DNA of 51,415 bases from NCBI GenBank assembly GCA_013388455.1, contig JACAFF010000023.1, positions 1 to 51,415 on the forward strand. The letters are read 5' to 3'. The DNA is from Nitrospirota bacterium. Lineage in GTDB: Bacteria; Nitrospirota; Thermodesulfovibrionia; Thermodesulfovibrionales; SM23-35. A model generated the notes under the pieces. That model saw only the letters and a program-made list of their open reading frames with translations. It did no database searches and had not been told where the DNA came from. Each line of letters opens with the position of its first letter. The first letter of the stretch is position 1. Positions 34,542-43,285 of this stretch are shown piece after piece. The position numbers were made by a program, and so were the translations under genes.

Positions 34542-36211
34542 CTTATTTAGATACAGATATAAGAAAATTAACAGGGTGGCCAAAAGAATTAGGTGCAACA
34601 GATATTCTTCTTTCAATGCCTGATGCAATATTTCTTACAGATTCTCAGATGAGAATTGTTTTTTTTAATCTGGCTGCAGAAAAAATCACAGAATTTAGAT
34701 CATTTGAAGCTCAGGGGATGTATTGCAAGGATGTGCTAAAAACCAGTATTTGTGAGACTGAATGTGTTGTAAAGCGAGCTCTTGACGCGGACCAGAATAT
34801 TTTCAATATTGAAACCACTATTACGACGGCGAATGGGAAAACAATTCCTGCTCTTGTAAGTGCTTCGTTGATTAAGAATAAAGAAGGACGGATTATAGGA
34901 TATCTATATTCCTTCCGTGATATATCACTTTTAAAAAAGATTATGACAGATCTTGAAATTTCCCGTATGGAATTAACTGAGAGAAATGTTGAGCTTCATG
35001 AAGCTCTTAAGGAGCTTAAATTAACCCATGAGCAACTATTACAAGCGCAGAAAATGGAGGCTCTGGGTACACTTGCTGGAGGGGTTGCCCATGATTTTAA
35101 TAATATTTTGACCGGCATTCTTGGATTTGCATCTCTTGCAAAAACAGAAATTTCCACAAGTAGTCCTGTTTATAAATATATGGAGCATATCGAAAAATCA
35201 GTAATACGTGCATCAGAGCTTACTTCCAAAATTCTGACATTTGCACGCCGAAGTTTCTTTGAAATCAAGACTGTCGATCTCAACAGGTTAATTATTGATA
35301 TATCACAAATTTTAGAGCGGACCACAAAACGTAGTATTAATATTAAAAATGATCTAACATCTTTTTTGTGTTATGTTGACATAGATGAATCAAAAATGGA
35401 ACAGGCAATTATGAATATTTGTATAAATGCAATTGAAGCTATGCCTGATGGTGGCACATTAACAATTAAGACAGAAGTGATTAATCCTGAATTTAACATA
35501 TTCAATGATTATTTTCACCAATCTCAGCAACAAGAATATGTAAAGCTTTCTATTATCGACAATGGAATCGGGATGGATGAAGAAACGCGCAGTAGAATAT
35601 TTGATCCTTTCTTTACTACAAAAGGTAAAACCGGCGGAACAGGACTCGGCCTCGCAATGGTGTACGGAATAATTAAGGAATTCAATGGACATATAGAAGT
35701 TGAAAGCAAAATAGGATTTGGTACTCAGTTTCATTGTTTTTTGCCACTTTCTAAGGAGTGTAAACAGAGATTAATTTCCATTGATAAGGAAGTTGCCATA
35801 GACATCCCTAAAGGAGCTGGAGAGACGATTCTCCTTGTAGACGATGATAAGATGATACTTGAAATGGGAAACAATATTCTGAAACACCTTAGATATAAAG
35901 TATTATTAGCAGAAGATGGATTAACTGCATTAGAGCTATATAAAGAAAAACAGAAAGAAATCGACGTCGTAGTCCTTGATTTAATAATGCCGAAATTGAG
36001 CGGGAAAGAGGTTTTCGACAGAATACGACTAATAGATCCATATGCGAAGATTATTTTTTCGACTGGATATGCTAAAGAGGAAATGTTACAGCCACTTTCA
36101 GATAGACAGGCAAATGGATTTTTAAAAAAGCCTTATAAAATAAAAGAGATGGCAGAGTGTATACAGCATGTTATAAAAATGAAACGTGGGGATACAACTC
36201 GTAATTTATGA
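34538..36211 (+). CDS. Cytosolic hybrid histidine kinase (PAS-HisKA-HATPase-REC)
   Basis: The 557-residue protein has a PAS domain (about 25-135, DAIFLTDSQMRIVFFNLAAEKITEF). A coiled linker leads to the H-box GTLAGGVAHDFNNILTGI near residue 181, then an ATPase domain with N, G1 and G2 boxes (NAIEAMPDGG, DNGIGMDEE, GGTGLGLAMVYGI). A C-terminal receiver (about 430-550) has the phospho-acceptor in VVVLDLIMPKLSG. It lacks membrane helices, so it senses a cytoplasmic signal, probably through the two coupled V4R-like proteins. It has no output domain, so phosphate likely passes to another regulator outside the window. Confidence 0.93.
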   Translation: MTYLDTDIRKLTGWPKELGATDILLSMPDAIFLTDSQMRIVFFNLAAEKITEFRSFEAQGMYCKDVLKTSICETECVVKRALDADQNIFNIETTITTANGKTIPALVSASLIKNKEGRIIGYLYSFRDISLLKKIMTDLEISRMELTERNVELHEALKELKLTHEQLLQAQKMEALGTLAGGVAHDFNNILTGILGFASLAKTEISTSSPVYKYMEHIEKSVIRASELTSKILTFARRSFFEIKTVDLNRLIIDISQILERTTKRSINIKNDLTSFLCYVDIDESKMEQAIMNICINAIEAMPDGGTLTIKTEVINPEFNIFNDYFHQSQQQEYVKLSIIDNGIGMDEETRSRIFDPFFTTKGKTGGTGLGLAMVYGIIKEFNGHIEVESKIGFGTQFHCFLPLSKECKQRLISIDKEVAIDIPKGAGETILLVDDDKMILEMGNNILKHLRYKVLLAEDGLTALELYKEKQKEIDVVVLDLIMPKLSGKEVFDRIRLIDPYAKIIFSTGYAKEEMLQPLSDRQANGFLKKPYKIKEMAECIQHVIKMKRGDTTRNL

Positions 36212-36880
36212 AATAAGGTCTTTATTGATTTTGATTTTCATCTGTCTTTTTAAACCTGCTATATATGACTCTATTACTTTATCCTTTTCTTCATTAAAGG
36301 CTGTTTGTCTAAGCATCATAGATAGTTGAGCATTTTCTGAAGCTTGTGGTATATCGATATCAAGATTGGGCATTTCTACAGAAAGTTCTATAAAACGTTT
36401 CATCTTTGTTAAAACGAGCTCCTGACGTTTTGAGGCTTCAAAGATCTCGGGGGTTATTCTGTTGAGTCTGAGTCTATTTGCATATATGTCTTTATCAAAT
36501 ACACCATTTTTGAGAAATGCTGGTTCACTTTCAATGGCCTCACGCAACTCTTGGTCGCTTACCGTAATACCGACTTCTTTTGAAACTAAAAGGAGTATGC
36601 GTTCATTAATCATGGAATCAAGAACCTTATCTCTAAGGTTTAGTTTTTTTTCCATTTCTTCATCTAACTTATCCTTATAAATTTCTTTGTAAAAGCGATA
36701 GACATTATCATAAGTTCGCCAGTAGTCTTCAGTAGTAATTTTATAGTTTCCAATCTCTGCAATAATCTCGATGCTATTTGTCTTATCTACTGTACCCACA
36801 CCCCAGAATATGAAAGTTATTATTACGATGAAAAATAGAAAATAGAAATATCTTGCATGTTTCCGCATTATCTTGAGCAT
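36206..36880 (-). CDS. SurA/PpiD N-terminal-domain protein without a PPIase domain
   Basis: The 224-residue protein has one N-terminal membrane anchor (FYFLFFIVIITFIFWGVGT) and then a SurA-N-like chaperone region (AEIGNYKITTEDYWRTYDNVYRFYKE ... DSMINERILLLVSKEVGITVSDQELREAI). PpiD proteins are about 600 residues and SurA about 430; the parvulin domain and the second half are absent. The sequence ends with an ordinary stop and no PPIase-like remnant was noticed, so it is either a minimal chaperone or an old truncation. It follows the Nudix gene closely. Confidence 0.8.
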   Translation of the reverse strand: MLKIMRKHARYFYFLFFIVIITFIFWGVGTVDKTNSIEIIAEIGNYKITTEDYWRTYDNVYRFYKEIYKDKLDEEMEKKLNLRDKVLDSMINERILLLVSKEVGITVSDQELREAIESEPAFLKNGVFDKDIYANRLRLNRITPEIFEASKRQELVLTKMKRFIELSVEMPNLDIDIPQASENAQLSMMLRQTAFNEEKDKVIESYIAGLKRQMKIKINKDLIS

Positions 36881-36883
36881 TTA

Positions 36884-37291
36884 CTAATACCTCCCTGAAA
36901 AATAATCTTTGAGGATGTCTCTATGGTCAAAAGCAATTTGATCTGGCAGATTGTCTTTATTAAAAACGCCGACCTCTTTTGCATCGTCACCAGCCTTTGT
37001 TTCACCTTCTGCTTTTGCAATAAAAACTGTAGAAATAGTATGAGTTCGTGGATCTCTTGTTGGTTCTGAATATGTGTGGAACTGGCGGATCAATTTAACA
37101 TTAAGTCCAGTCTCTTCTTTTGCTTCTCTAATAGCTGCACCCTCAAGGCTTTCACCATAATCTACAAAACCACCTGGAAGTGCCCATCCTTCAGGTGGAT
37201 TTTTTCTTTTTATTAAAATGATCCCCTCATCCATCTCTATGATAAGGTCTACAGTGGGAATAGGATTTTTAATAGCACCCCTATTCTTCAA
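36884..37291 (-). CDS. Nudix hydrolase
   Basis: The 135-residue protein has the Nudix box [24 protein letters not shown], matching GX5EX7REUXEEXGU. It hydrolyses a nucleoside diphosphate linked to another moiety. The segment [20 protein letters not shown] after the box resembles ADP-ribose-pyrophosphatase-like members, but the substrate is not certain. The apparent start is TTG and overlaps the hfq 3' end by 11 bp, so the genes are coupled. Confidence 0.93.
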   Translation of the reverse strand: MKNRGAIKNPIPTVDLIIEMDEGIILIKRKNPPEGWALPGGFVDYGESLEGAAIREAKEETGLNVKLIRQFHTYSEPTRDPRTHTISTVFIAKAEGETKAGDDAKEVGVFNKDNLPDQIAFDHRDILKDYFSGRY

Positions 37292-37514
37292 ATCCTATCT
37301 CTATCTCTTTTTCAGGAATTATTGTTGATATAGCATGCTTATAAATAAGTGAATAAGTATTTTCCTTTAGAAGAATTACGAAATTATCGAATCCTTTGAT
37401 AATACCCTTTAATCTAACTCCATTAGTAAGATAAACAACGACAGAAGTCCTCTGCTTTCTGAGCAGATTTAGATATGTATCTTGCAGATTCAATGTCTTT
37501 ATATTATTTGTCAT
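37281..37514 (-). CDS. hfq: RNA chaperone Hfq
   Basis: Hfq forms a hexameric ring that pairs small RNAs with mRNAs. The 77-residue product has the Sm1 motif ([29 protein letters not shown] with FDNFVILL) and the Sm2 motif [10 protein letters not shown]. The C-terminal tail is short. It lies 136 bp downstream of miaA, the order seen in many bacteria. Its presence indicates base-pairing small RNA regulation in this organism. Confidence 0.97.
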   Translation of the reverse strand: MTNNIKTLNLQDTYLNLLRKQRTSVVVYLTNGVRLKGIIKGFDNFVILLKENTYSLIYKHAISTIIPEKEIEIGFEE

Positions 37515-37650
37515 AATTTATTATTACCTTTAGTATAATCTAAGTATTTTTTTTTGACAAATAAATATTCTTTCTCTATCTGCTTTTCTCTATTGATGTC
37601 TGATTCTGAAGGGACAAACCTTGCGAAAATTACAGTTCATCTACATATCA

Positions 37651-38610
37651 TCAACTTTTCTGGAGATGATCCAAATATTTTTTTAGTAAACCATAAACAA
37701 TCAAATATGCTTTGTAGTTATCATATATTCCTGTTATATCTGCCCAGTGAATTGCTTCTTCTTTTTTAAACCATGTAAATTGCCTTTTTGCATATCTCTT
37801 CGTTCCTTTTTTAATAATTCTGACAGCTTCAGCATGCGTAATATTCCCATGAAGATACATAGCTATCTCTTTGTACCCAATTGCCTGCATTGAGGGAAAC
37901 TGTGAAACATTTTCAGACATAGCATTTTCTATCAATTTTGTTACAGTCTTTACTTCTTCTATAAGTCCTGCCTTAAACATATTGTCAACCCTGTTTTCAA
38001 TCAGACTGTAAAGTTCTTTCCTATCCCTTGTAATACCGATCTTGATGAAGTCGTATGGGAGTGGTTTGGTGAATTTTTCTTGCATATCTGAAATTCCTGT
38101 GTTGCTTTGGATACAGACCTCCAATGCCCTTATAATCCTACGTGTGTCTTTAGGCGTTATTTTTACTGCAGCCATTGGGTCTAATTCTTTCAGGTATTTA
38201 TAAAGAGATCCTTCTTCTTCTTTTTCCAGAGAGAGAAGATTTTCTCTCAGAGTCCAGTCAGCAGATGGACCGCTAAAGATGCCCCTTGTCATTGCTTTGA
38301 TATAAAGACCTGTTCCACCGACGATAATGGGTATTTTCCCATTTCGGTGAATTGATTCGATTATCGGTACAACCATTGAAATATATTTTCCTGTACTGAA
38401 AGACTCCCACGGCTCAACAATATCAATCATGTGATGTTTAATCATAGTCCTTTCTTCCGGAGATGGCTTGGCTGTTCCAATATCCATGTGCCTATAAATC
38501 TGCATTGAATCGGCACTGATAATTTCGGTATTCAGTGCTTTCGCAAGTAGAATCGAAACACCTGTCTTTCCAACAGCGGTCGGGCCAAGTAGGATGATAA
38601 CTTTATTCAT
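37651..38610 (-). CDS. miaA: tRNA dimethylallyltransferase MiaA
   Basis: MiaA adds dimethylallyl to A37 of tRNAs that read UNN codons. From the ATG at 38610 the product is 319 residues. It has the P-loop LLGPTAVGKTGVS, the SADSMQIYRHMDIGTAKPS segment, the IIVGGTGLYIKA strand and the C-terminal KRYAKRQFTWFKKE region. The frame extends upstream to 38676, but the start at MNKVIILLG matches the family and lies 7 nt after the stop of the hsdM remnant. Confidence 0.95.
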   Translation of the reverse strand: MNKVIILLGPTAVGKTGVSILLAKALNTEIISADSMQIYRHMDIGTAKPSPEERTMIKHHMIDIVEPWESFSTGKYISMVVPIIESIHRNGKIPIIVGGTGLYIKAMTRGIFSGPSADWTLRENLLSLEKEEEGSLYKYLKELDPMAAVKITPKDTRRIIRALEVCIQSNTGISDMQEKFTKPLPYDFIKIGITRDRKELYSLIENRVDNMFKAGLIEEVKTVTKLIENAMSENVSQFPSMQAIGYKEIAMYLHGNITHAEAVRIIKKGTKRYAKRQFTWFKKEEAIHWADITGIYDNYKAYLIVYGLLKKYLDHLQKS

Positions 38611-38617
38611 TTCTCTG

Positions 38618-38803
38618 TCAGTCAAGATTTTTTGGAATGCTTGAAGGTTTATTAAAAGGAGGTTTTGTCTGCTCATCTGCCATCTTCAAGAACAAGAGAT
38701 AGGTCAACTGCTCTACATAATCGCCATGGCTTACTCCGTCATCACGTAGGACATTGCAGTAATTCCATAGGCGTTGTTCAATAGCTGAAGATTCATTAGC
38801 CAT
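38618..38803 (-). pseudogene. hsdM: Remnant of type I restriction-modification methylase HsdM (N-terminus only)
   Basis: The 61-residue frame reads MANESSAIEQRLWNYCNVLR then GDYVEQLTYLLFLKMADEQT and PPFNKPSSIPK. I recognise this as the conserved N-terminal end of HsdM, the ~500-residue methylase subunit. It stops after PSSIPKNLD, and no downstream hsdM, hsdS or hsdR sequence is seen; miaA starts 7 bp later. The start codon keeps an AAAGGAG ribosome site, so the fragment may still be translated within the mutL-miaA transcript. Confidence 0.85.
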
Positions 38804-38885
38804 GCTTAACTCCTTTTAGCTGAATTTGAGTTAATGAATTTAAAAAGTAATCCATATTTTCTTCTACCTCTGGCTTCATCCCAAC

Positions 38886-40574
38886 TTATTTCCTCTTAAA
38901 CATTTTCTTCAGATCATCGAGTGAAATAAATATCCTTGTGGGTCTTCCATGGGGACATTGATCAGGATTTTCTGTATGCTCAAGATCGCTGATGAGTCTT
39001 GAGAGTTCTTCATGAGTTAAGATTTCTTTTCCCCTGATGGAGCTATGGCATGCAATCTTTGCTGCGATGGATTCCTTTAGAGATTTATCAGGAGCAGTCC
39101 CTTCAATTATGCATGAGGCGATATCTGAGAGAATACCTTCTATATCAGAGTTTTTCAAATCATCTGGTAATGAGCGGACAATAACAGTGTTATGACCAAA
39201 ATCGTCTGTATCTATGCCGAAATCTGCAAGTACCTGTAAATTCTCAAGAATAATCTGATATTCTTTTGGTGAAAGTTTTATGTGCTTTGGAAATAGCAAA
39301 CGAGTAGAGTTAAGATTTATTCCCTTTATAAATTTCTCAAAAAGTATCCTCTCATGTGCTGCATGATGGTCTATAAGTGTCAATCCGCCCTTTCCTCCCA
39401 TAGCAACAAAGGTTTCTCCAAGATAAAGATGTGGTAATTCAGGTCTATATGTCAATTCAATATTTTCTGATATTGCAGATATCTCTGAATCAATTCGGAG
39501 ATTTGGGATAGAAGGTATCCCTTTAAATTGAGCAGCTAATGTATTTTTATCAGGAAAAGGTGGTATCATGAATGATTCTATGAATTCCCTTCGCTGTTTC
39601 TTTATCGTCTCTCTTATGCTTTCAAGCACAAATCTATAAACAATTTCTCGGTTTTCAAATCTAACTTCGCGTTTTGTTGGATGAACATTAACATCTATTT
39701 TTGCTGGATCGATATTAAGAAAAAGAAAAAAACATGGATGTTTTTCACGCGGCAGAATACCTTCAAATCCACTGTAAATTGCTGAAGAGATAAAAGGCTC
39801 TTTTACCGGCCGTCTGTTGATAAAGATGAACTGATGGGATCTTGTTTTCCTGAAATTATCAATTTTTGATACATATGCATGCAATGCAATTCCTTCTGTT
39901 TTATTGGTTATTTCCAATAAACTACTTAGAAATTCTTCACCATAGACCTGCATTAATCGTTCTTTTATGCCAGATGATAAAGATAGATCCATAGTTTCAT
40001 GATTATCGCAAGTCAGTTTGAAAGCAATTTCTGGATGAGAAAGGGCTTCTCTGGTAACAATATCTATGATATGAAATAGCTCTGTGCTGTTCGATTTTAA
40101 AAATTTTTTTCTTGCTGGTGTATTGAAAAATAAGTCTTGCACCTCGATGGTCGTGCCGATTGAGAGAAAATCTCTTATTTCTTTGACTTCACCTCCATAT
40201 AGTTCAATATATACTCCTATTGAATCTCTCGTACCTGTCATCAGTCTAACTTTTGAAACTGATGCAATAGATGAAAGTGCTTCTCCCCTGAATCCCATAG
40301 TCTGAATATTGAAAAGGTCTTCTTCTTTGAGAAGTTTGCTTGTAGCATAACGTTCGAAACAAAGTAGGGCATCTTCTTTTTGCATTCCTACTCCATTATC
40401 AGATACTTTAATAAGACGCTTTCCTCCATAAAGAATATCCACTTTTATTTCGGTGGCATCGGCATCAATTGAATTTTCAATCAGTTCTTTAACAACAGAT
40501 ACAGGCCTTTCTATTACTTCTCCAGCGGCAATTTTGTTCCGTAAATAGATAGGAAGAATGTTGATTTTTGGCAT
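38886..40574 (-). CDS. mutL: DNA mismatch repair protein MutL (endonuclease type)
   Basis: MutL couples mismatch recognition by MutS to strand incision. The 562-residue product has the GHKL ATPase motifs: ENSIDADAT, KVSDNGVGM and GFRGEALSSIASVSK. Its C-terminal domain carries the endonuclease metal motif DHHAAHERILFE, with ACHSSIRG and CPHGRPTRI further on, so it is the nicking type used where MutH is absent. The ATG start is followed by the conserved INILPIYLRNKIAAGEVIERP. No mutS is in the window. Confidence 0.96.
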   Translation of the reverse strand: MPKINILPIYLRNKIAAGEVIERPVSVVKELIENSIDADATEIKVDILYGGKRLIKVSDNGVGMQKEDALLCFERYATSKLLKEEDLFNIQTMGFRGEALSSIASVSKVRLMTGTRDSIGVYIELYGGEVKEIRDFLSIGTTIEVQDLFFNTPARKKFLKSNSTELFHIIDIVTREALSHPEIAFKLTCDNHETMDLSLSSGIKERLMQVYGEEFLSSLLEITNKTEGIALHAYVSKIDNFRKTRSHQFIFINRRPVKEPFISSAIYSGFEGILPREKHPCFFLFLNIDPAKIDVNVHPTKREVRFENREIVYRFVLESIRETIKKQRREFIESFMIPPFPDKNTLAAQFKGIPSIPNLRIDSEISAISENIELTYRPELPHLYLGETFVAMGGKGGLTLIDHHAAHERILFEKFIKGINLNSTRLLFPKHIKLSPKEYQIILENLQVLADFGIDTDDFGHNTVIVRSLPDDLKNSDIEGILSDIASCIIEGTAPDKSLKESIAAKIACHSSIRGKEILTHEELSRLISDLEHTENPDQCPHGRPTRIFISLDDLKKMFKRK

Positions 40575-40927
40575 GAAACATTTTAACTCACATTATTTCT
40601 AAAATGCATCTACATAAAATTATCGAGAAGAAAGTGTTAAGAATGACAAGCTGTATGGGATATTAATAAAGATATCTCTGAGGTTGAGAAATGGGTTGCT
40701 TTAAAGACTTTTATTGGAAAATGCAGAAAAATCATATTTAATGTATAATGAGGGTGTTCAATAATTAACCCGAAAAAGGCGATTAAAATAATGCAGATGT
40801 TGTGAGAAAATTTATTTTTCGATACCTTAGTGCACCTTTAACTGATGGTTTTACGAATATTTTTATAGAACCTTGATTTTCAAGGTATTGTAAGATTTTC
40901 AACAGGCTTTATTAAGGAGGGAATTTT
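40575..40927 (+). other. 353-bp mutL-proA divergent intergenic region
   Basis: No gene is supported here. I see a TATAAT (40744-40749) without a good -35 partner, a perfect short dyad CCTTGA-TTT-TCAAGG (40871-40885), and degenerate inverted arms GCAGATGTTGTGAGAAAAT (near 40793) and ATTTTCAACAGGCTTT (40895-40910). AAGGAGGG precedes the proA ATG. Confidence 0.55.
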
Positions 40928-42184
40928 ATGGATATAAAGGAATTTGTTGTTAATAAAGCACTTGAGGCTAAGGAAGGAGCAAAGTCGCTCGCAAAGGCAT
41001 CATCTAAACAAAAAAATGATGCTCTTTTTGCTATGGCAGAAGTATTACAGAAACGCTCAAAAGAACTTATATCAGAAAACAAGAAAGATTTAAATTTTGC
41101 TCAGGAAAAGGGACTTTCTAAATCGTTGATAGACAGATTGGCTTTAAATGAAAAGCGCATAAATGAGATGGCACATGGACTAAGGGAGGTAGCGACACTG
41201 CCTGACCCTGTAGGTGAGGTTCTAAATATGTGGCAGAGGCCCAATGGAATGACAGTAGGAAGAATGCGTGTGCCTATTGGAGTTATTGGGATTATCTATG
41301 AATCAAGGCCTAATGTAACAGCAGATGCTGCAAGTCTATGTTTGAAGGCGGGCAATGCTGTAATACTACGGGGTGGCTCAGAGGCTATAAATTCAAATAG
41401 AGCTATTGTAAAAGTTTTAAAAGAGGCAGCAGGAAAACATGGCCTGCACGAAGGTGCAGTGACCTTTATTGACATCCCAGATAGAGAAGCAATAATGGAA
41501 ATGCTGAAACTTGAAGGAATAGTTGATTTAATTATACCAAGAGGTGGTGAGTCACTTATAAGGACTGTTACAGAAAATTCAAGAATACCTGTCCTGAAGC
41601 ATTATAAAGGGGTATGTCATGTATTTGTTGACAGAGATGCTGATCTGAAAATGGCTGAAGATATTTGTTTTAATGCAAAAGTGCAGAGACCTGGGACATG
41701 TAACGCAATGGAGACAATGCTTGTTGACAAAAAGATTGCAAAAGTTTTTCTGCCTGACATGATAAAAAGATTTAAAAAGGCTAATGTGAAATTGAAAGGA
41801 TGTCCTTTGACCAGAAAAATTGATAATTCGCTTGAAAGACTTGAAGAAGCTGATTTTTTCAAGGAATATCTTGATTTAATTCTGAATGTTAAAATAGTTG
41901 AAAATATTGATGATGCAATGACACATATTTCCAAATATAGTTCTTCACATTCTGATGCCATAGTTACAAAGGATTATGGGAAAGCTATGAGATTTCTCAG
42001 GGAAGTTGATTCATCAGCAGTCTTTGTAAATGCCTCAACCAGGTTAAACGATGGCTTTCAGTTTGGCCTTGGAGCTGAAATAGGTATTTCTACAGATAAG
42101 ATTCATGCAAGAGGGCCTATGGGACTTGAGGAACTCACATGTACAAAGTTTATAGTTTTAGGTAATGGGCAGTTAAGAGAATAA
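40928..42184 (+). CDS. proA: Glutamate-5-semialdehyde dehydrogenase (gamma-glutamyl phosphate reductase)
   Basis: ProA reduces gamma-glutamyl phosphate to glutamate-5-semialdehyde in proline synthesis, using NADPH. The 418-residue product has IGVIGIIYESRPNVTADAASLCLKAGN, the NAVILRGGSEAINSN nucleotide region, the catalytic cysteine in RPGTCNAMETMLVD, and the C-terminal HARGPMGLEELTCTKF. A strong AAGGAGGG site precedes the ATG. No proB is adjacent. nadD follows after 9 bp. Confidence 0.97.
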   Translation: MDIKEFVVNKALEAKEGAKSLAKASSKQKNDALFAMAEVLQKRSKELISENKKDLNFAQEKGLSKSLIDRLALNEKRINEMAHGLREVATLPDPVGEVLNMWQRPNGMTVGRMRVPIGVIGIIYESRPNVTADAASLCLKAGNAVILRGGSEAINSNRAIVKVLKEAAGKHGLHEGAVTFIDIPDREAIMEMLKLEGIVDLIIPRGGESLIRTVTENSRIPVLKHYKGVCHVFVDRDADLKMAEDICFNAKVQRPGTCNAMETMLVDKKIAKVFLPDMIKRFKKANVKLKGCPLTRKIDNSLERLEEADFFKEYLDLILNVKIVENIDDAMTHISKYSSSHSDAIVTKDYGKAMRFLREVDSSAVFVNASTRLNDGFQFGLGAEIGISTDKIHARGPMGLEELTCTKFIVLGNGQLRE

Positions 42185-42193
42185 AATTTAATT

Positions 42194-42856
42194 ATGAAGA
42201 TAGGTATCTTCGGCGGAACATTTAATCCTGTTCACTATGGACATCTAAGGGCTGCTGAGGAAGTGAGGGAAAGACTCAATCTGAACAGGATTCTCTTTAT
42301 CCCATCTAAAGAACCTCCTTTGAAAACAAAAGGAATAGCTGAAGCAAAGCATAGATATGAAATGTTAAAAATTGCGCTGCTTGATAACAGTTATTTTGAA
42401 CTTTCAGACATAGAATTCAGACTGAAAGGGAAGTCTTATTCTGTAAAAACAATTGAAGTGCTAAAGAAATCTAATCCAGAAAAAGATTTTTCAATGATAC
42501 TGGGTATAGATACCTTCCTTGAAATTCCGAAATGGTGGCACCCGGAAAAGCTTGTGAGCCTTATAGATTTTATTATTATTTCCCGTCCTAACTTTAAATT
42601 TCTCGACTTGCAAGCTTCTCCGTATATTAAGATTAAGAAAAAGTTCCTGAAGGAACTTGATGAGGCGAAGATCGAGCTTTATGAAACTGAGCTGCCCACT
42701 GGCGTTAAGGCCAGATTGCTTCGACTTACCCCAATTGGTATATCCTCAACAGAGATAAGAAATTTGCTAACACATGGAAAAAGCGTAAAATATCTGTTGC
42801 CAGCAGATGTTAAATCTTATATAATTTTTAATAAGATATATAAATTCAAAAATTAA
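42194..42856 (+). CDS. nadD: Nicotinate-nucleotide adenylyltransferase NadD
   Basis: NadD joins nicotinate mononucleotide with ATP to make deamido-NAD. The 220-residue product has the GIFGGTFNPVHYGHLRAAEE nucleotidyltransferase motif with its HxGH, and the C-terminal ISSTEIRNLL motif. The proA-nadD-rsfS order is common in bacteria and supports the call. No strong ribosome site is seen; the short gap suggests coupling to proA. Confidence 0.96.
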   Translation: MKIGIFGGTFNPVHYGHLRAAEEVRERLNLNRILFIPSKEPPLKTKGIAEAKHRYEMLKIALLDNSYFELSDIEFRLKGKSYSVKTIEVLKKSNPEKDFSMILGIDTFLEIPKWWHPEKLVSLIDFIIISRPNFKFLDLQASPYIKIKKKFLKELDEAKIELYETELPTGVKARLLRLTPIGISSTEIRNLLTHGKSVKYLLPADVKSYIIFNKIYKFKN

Positions 42857-42914
42857 GTATGTAAAAAGAAATGTTCTATATTTACATAAATTCTCAAAAA
42901 AAGTATATTTTGAA

Positions 42915-42932
42915 GGGGGGGACCCCATTTAG
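42915..42932. repeat. G7-ACCCC-ATTTAG motif, copy 2 (at the rsfS start)
   Basis: Seven G (42915-42921) are followed by ACCCC and ATTTAG. The motif resembles the one at 7518-7537. CATTTAG here is the exact reverse complement of CTAAATG there. It lies at the expected start of rsfS, where the frame has no normal start codon. Confidence 0.7.
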
Positions 42933-43285
42933 AAAGTAAAAATAAGGCTATCGAAGCAGCAAGAGCAGCATTCGATAAGAAAGCAAAAGACATTATTATC
43001 CTCGATTTAAAGGGCCTGACTACTATAGCAGATTATTTTGTAATCTGTTCAGGAGAAAGTACCACACAGGTTAAAGCAATTACAGAGAAGATTGAGGAGG
43101 TATTTAATGTCTTCAATATTAAACCTTTAGGAATTGAAGGATTAAGTTATAGCCACTGGGTGCTTATGGATTATGGAGACGTAATAGTGCATATTTTTGA
43201 AGAAGAAACCCGGTCTTTTTATGAACTCGAGAAACTCTGGATTGATGCTATCAGACTTCCGATAGAAGAATATCAAGATTTATGA
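42929..43285 (+). CDS. rsfS: Ribosomal silencing factor RsfS, start codon unresolved
   Basis: RsfS binds ribosomal protein L14 and blocks subunit joining when nutrients are short. The frame translates to the full family sequence: LESKNKAIEAARAAFDKKAK, then DIIILDLKGLTTIADYFVIC, GLSYSHWVLMDYGDVIVHIF and FYELEKLWIDA. It is missing from simple ORF calls because the frame opens after a TGA at 42911-42913 and contains no ATG, GTG or TTG before the conserved region; the first family residue is encoded by TTA. If the G7 tract were six or nine G, the TTG at 42910 would be in frame and give M-K-G-G-P-H-L-E-S-K. It overlaps the next gene by 4 bp (ATGA). Confidence 0.85.
   Translation, partial: LESKNKAIEAARAAFDKKAKDIIILDLKGLTTIADYFVICSGESTTQVKAITEKIEEVFNVFNIKPLGIEGLSYSHWVLMDYGDVIVHIFEEETRSFYELEKLWIDAIRLPIEEYQDL

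Noticed and set aside
38618-38676. Longer miaA starting at 38676
   Set aside because: The extra 22 residues overlap the hsdM remnant and do not resemble MiaA; the P-loop start at 38610 fits the family.
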